Positions 33,417 through 35,432 of a stretch of 35,432 nt of DNA are shown in pieces. The DNA lies in contig JAFAVH010000261.1 in NCBI GenBank assembly GCA_019242655.1, positions 1-35,432 on the forward strand. Reading direction: 5' to 3'. Numbering within the stretch: the first letter of the stretch is position 1; each line of letters starts with the position of its first letter. The stretch comes from Methylobacteriaceae bacterium (lineage in GTDB: Bacteria; Pseudomonadota; Alphaproteobacteria; Rhizobiales; Beijerinckiaceae). Under the pieces are notes generated by a model, which was given only the letters and a program-made list of their open reading frames with translations, had not been told where the DNA came from and did not search any database. Made by a program: the position numbers and the translations under genes.

Positions 33417-34598
33417 TCAGGCCTTCGTCTGATCCATCAGCTCGACGAAGCGATGAAAGAGATAGTGGCTGTCGCGGGGACCCGGCGACGCCTCGGGATG
33501 ATGCTGCACGGAAAAAGCCGGGCGATCTTTCAGCGCTATGCCGCAATTCGATCCGTCGAACAGCGAACGATGCGTCTCGACCGCATTCTCCGGTAATGTC
33601 GTGGGATCGACGGCGAAACCGTGATTCATCGACACGATCTCGACCTTGTTCGTCGTGAAATCCTTCACTGGATGATTGGCGCCGTGATGGCCCTGATGCA
33701 TCTTCATCGTCTTGGCGCCGAGCGCCAGCGCCATCATCTGGTGGCCGAGACAGATGCCGAAGGTCGGCACCTTTTGGTCGAGGAGATCGCGGATGACGGG
33801 CGCGGCATATTTGCCGGTCTCGGCCGGATCGCCGGGACCGTTCGAGAGGAACACGCCGTCCGGTTTCAACGCAAGAATGTCCTCGGTCGTCGCCGTCGCC
33901 GGCAGGACGGTCACCGCGCAGCCGGCGTCGGCAAGCAGCCGCAGAATGTTGCGCTTGATGCCGTAGTCGATGACGACGACCTTCTTCTTCGGCGCGCTTT
34001 GCTTGCCGTAACCTGCGGCAGGCGTCCACGCCGTCTCGTCCCAATCGAAGCGCTGCGCGGTCGTCACGTCAGGCACTAGATCCATGCCGTCGATCCCCGG
34101 CCATCCCGCCGCATGCCGCTTCAACGCGTCGAGATCGAATTTGCCGTCGGCATTGTGCGCGATCACGGCATTGGGCATGCCGGATTCGCGAATGAGTGCG
34201 GTCAGCGCCCGCGTATCGATGCCGCAGAGACCGACAATGCCGCGCGCTTTCAGCCACTGATCGAAATGCCGCGTCGCGCGGTGATTTGAGGGATCGGTGA
34301 TGCGCGCCTGCAAAACGGTCCCGCGCACGCCGGTCGAAGCCGCCATGTTGACGGTCTCGATGTCTTCCTCATTGGTGCCGACATTGCCGATATGCGGAAA
34401 GGTGAACGTGACGATCTGCCCGGCATAAGAAGGATCGGTGAGGATTTCCTCGTAGCCGGTCATCGCCGTGTTGAAGCAGACCTCGCCGACCGCATGTCCC
34501 TCGGCGCCGAGACCGAAGCCTTCGAGCACGGTCCCGTCGGCAAGGACGAGAAGTCCCGTGTGACGCGGCACGGTCCAGCCGGCTTGTTCTTCGCTCAT
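33417..34598 (-). CDS. carA: Carbamoyl-phosphate synthase small subunit
   Basis: TGYEEILTDPSYAGQIVTFTFPHIGNVGTNEEDIE, VVIDYGIKRNILR, FLSNGPGDP, FGICLGHQMMALALGAKT, MNHGFAVD, QHHPEASPGP. Confidence 0.97.
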   Translation of the reverse strand: MSEEQAGWTVPRHTGLLVLADGTVLEGFGLGAEGHAVGEVCFNTAMTGYEEILTDPSYAGQIVTFTFPHIGNVGTNEEDIETVNMAASTGVRGTVLQARITDPSNHRATRHFDQWLKARGIVGLCGIDTRALTALIRESGMPNAVIAHNADGKFDLDALKRHAAGWPGIDGMDLVPDVTTAQRFDWDETAWTPAAGYGKQSAPKKKVVVIDYGIKRNILRLLADAGCAVTVLPATATTEDILALKPDGVFLSNGPGDPAETGKYAAPVIRDLLDQKVPTFGICLGHQMMALALGAKTMKMHQGHHGANHPVKDFTTNKVEIVSMNHGFAVDPTTLPENAVETHRSLFDGSNCGIALKDRPAFSVQHHPEASPGPRDSHYLFHRFVELMDQTKA

Positions 34599-34721
34599 TG
34601 TCGCTTGACCTTGGCTTCATCGCGGTGATCGGGCACCATCGCGGCAAATTTGCCCGTGTCCGTGCGGGGCGCGCCCTCGCAAGTCAACCCCGCAAATGCT
34701 TCCAGTCCCGGCATTATCCCG

Positions 34722-34955
34722 ATGGCTTCATATAAGTATCGCCACCTCTTGTCCGCCAGCGAAGACCTCGTTTTCGATCACGATCATCCGGTGGGCGACC
34801 GAGCAAGTCTGTCAGGCATCTACCGTTGCGCGGCCTGCGGTCGCGAGGGCGTCGTCAAAGAGGGCGATGCTTTCCCCGATGACCATAGCCATGCGCTGAC
34901 GGACGGTCCGGTGCGCTGGCGGCTCCTCGTCTACGCCGACCATCGGGCGAAATGA
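34722..34955 (+). CDS. Small hypothetical protein with one CxxC motif
   Basis: 77 aa MASYKYRHLLSASEDLVFDHDHPVGDRASLSGIYRCAACGREGVVKEGDAFPDDHSHALTDGPVRWRLLVYADHRAK. Confidence 0.65.
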   Translation: MASYKYRHLLSASEDLVFDHDHPVGDRASLSGIYRCAACGREGVVKEGDAFPDDHSHALTDGPVRWRLLVYADHRAK

Positions 34956-34971
34956 GCGCAGGGCGAGCCGC

Positions 34972-35220
34972 TCAGCCAGGCTCGACGACGATGCCGACGA
35001 TCTCGCCTTTGTGGATCGGGCCCTGCGTCACGCGGCCGATCGACTTCACGATATACTGCACGTCGCCGATGCGCACGCGGCGCCCGATCAGTTCGAGCCT
35101 GTCGGGCTCCATGCGGAAGGGCGAGACGATCGCGAACATGTCCTCGCCCTTATAGGCATATGGGTAAAGCGCGGCGAGTTCGATCACCTCGGGTTCAGCC
35201 ATTGAAGACTGGTACGACAT
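34972..35220 (-). CDS. Small hypothetical protein
   Basis: 82 aa, ends ...RVRIGDVQYIVKSIGRVTQGPIHKGEIVGIVVEPG; start may be internal (MAEPEVIEL). Confidence 0.55.
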   Translation of the reverse strand: MSYQSSMAEPEVIELAALYPYAYKGEDMFAIVSPFRMEPDRLELIGRRVRIGDVQYIVKSIGRVTQGPIHKGEIVGIVVEPG

Positions 35221-35310
35221 CCGATCGCACCATCACAAGGGCGATTGACTTCGCCGGGGGCCGGGCCTCAATGAACCTCTAACAACAGAATATCGGGAGA
35301 GGCGCGACCC

Positions 35311-35432
35311 ATGAAGATCGAGGACCTGTTTAGCGTGCGCGGCAAGGTGGCGCTAGTGACCGGCGGCAGCCGCGGCATCGGCGAGATGATCGCGCGCGGT
35401 TATGTCGAGAACGGCGCCAAGGTCTATATTTC
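35311..35432 (+). CDS. SDR-family oxidoreductase, N-terminus only (runs off window)
   Basis: [40 protein letters not shown]: Rossmann TGGSRGIG motif. Confidence 0.92.
   Translation, partial: MKIEDLFSVRGKVALVTGGSRGIGEMIARGYVENGAKVYI

Noticed and set aside
1-35432. CRISPR arrays, prophage, transposase/integrase, rRNA
   Set aside because: No regularly spaced direct repeats, no phage structural or recombinase-like translations and no rRNA-like sequence seen on reading both strands; a tool scan would still be needed to exclude divergent tRNAs or MITEs.

Overview
The window is a GC-rich, gene-dense chromosomal segment that looks alphaproteobacterial (Rhizobiales-like), about 40 genes with mostly ordinary housekeeping content. 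From left to right: the 5' part of cytochrome b and the Rieske subunit of the bc1 complex, trmL-hemF, a three-gene microprotein/membrane-protein operon, a structure-rich intergenic region of about 0.8 kb, a Mop-type molybdopterin-binding protein, trmO-like, mtnP, msrP, a LysR regulator and trxB. Next is a fumarate reductase/SDH-like cluster (Fe-S subunit, two membrane anchors, split class I fumarase). In it the flavoprotein gene lies apart from its partners, beyond a BIME-like repeat, a HigBA toxin-antitoxin module and a LysE exporter. Then come a GT87/DUF2029 protein, a SASA esterase-DUF1501-DUF1800 operon, ilvE divergent from a MarR-RR-HK (PetPR/CenKR-like) operon, proC/ybjN, ubiK, lgt-midA-pgeF and carA-methyltransferase-MFS. 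The window ends in the start of an SDR gene. No CRISPR array, phage, transposase, rRNA or tRNA was recognised. Best leads: (1) the dispersed FRD-like complex, whose flavoprotein lacks the canonical FAD-linking His; (2) the stress-operon candidate with two ~25-aa membrane microproteins and a possible ECF15/EcfG promoter; (3) the 4.28-4.78 kb intergenic region with paired, covarying palindromic elements. I see no clear evidence for a wholly new system.
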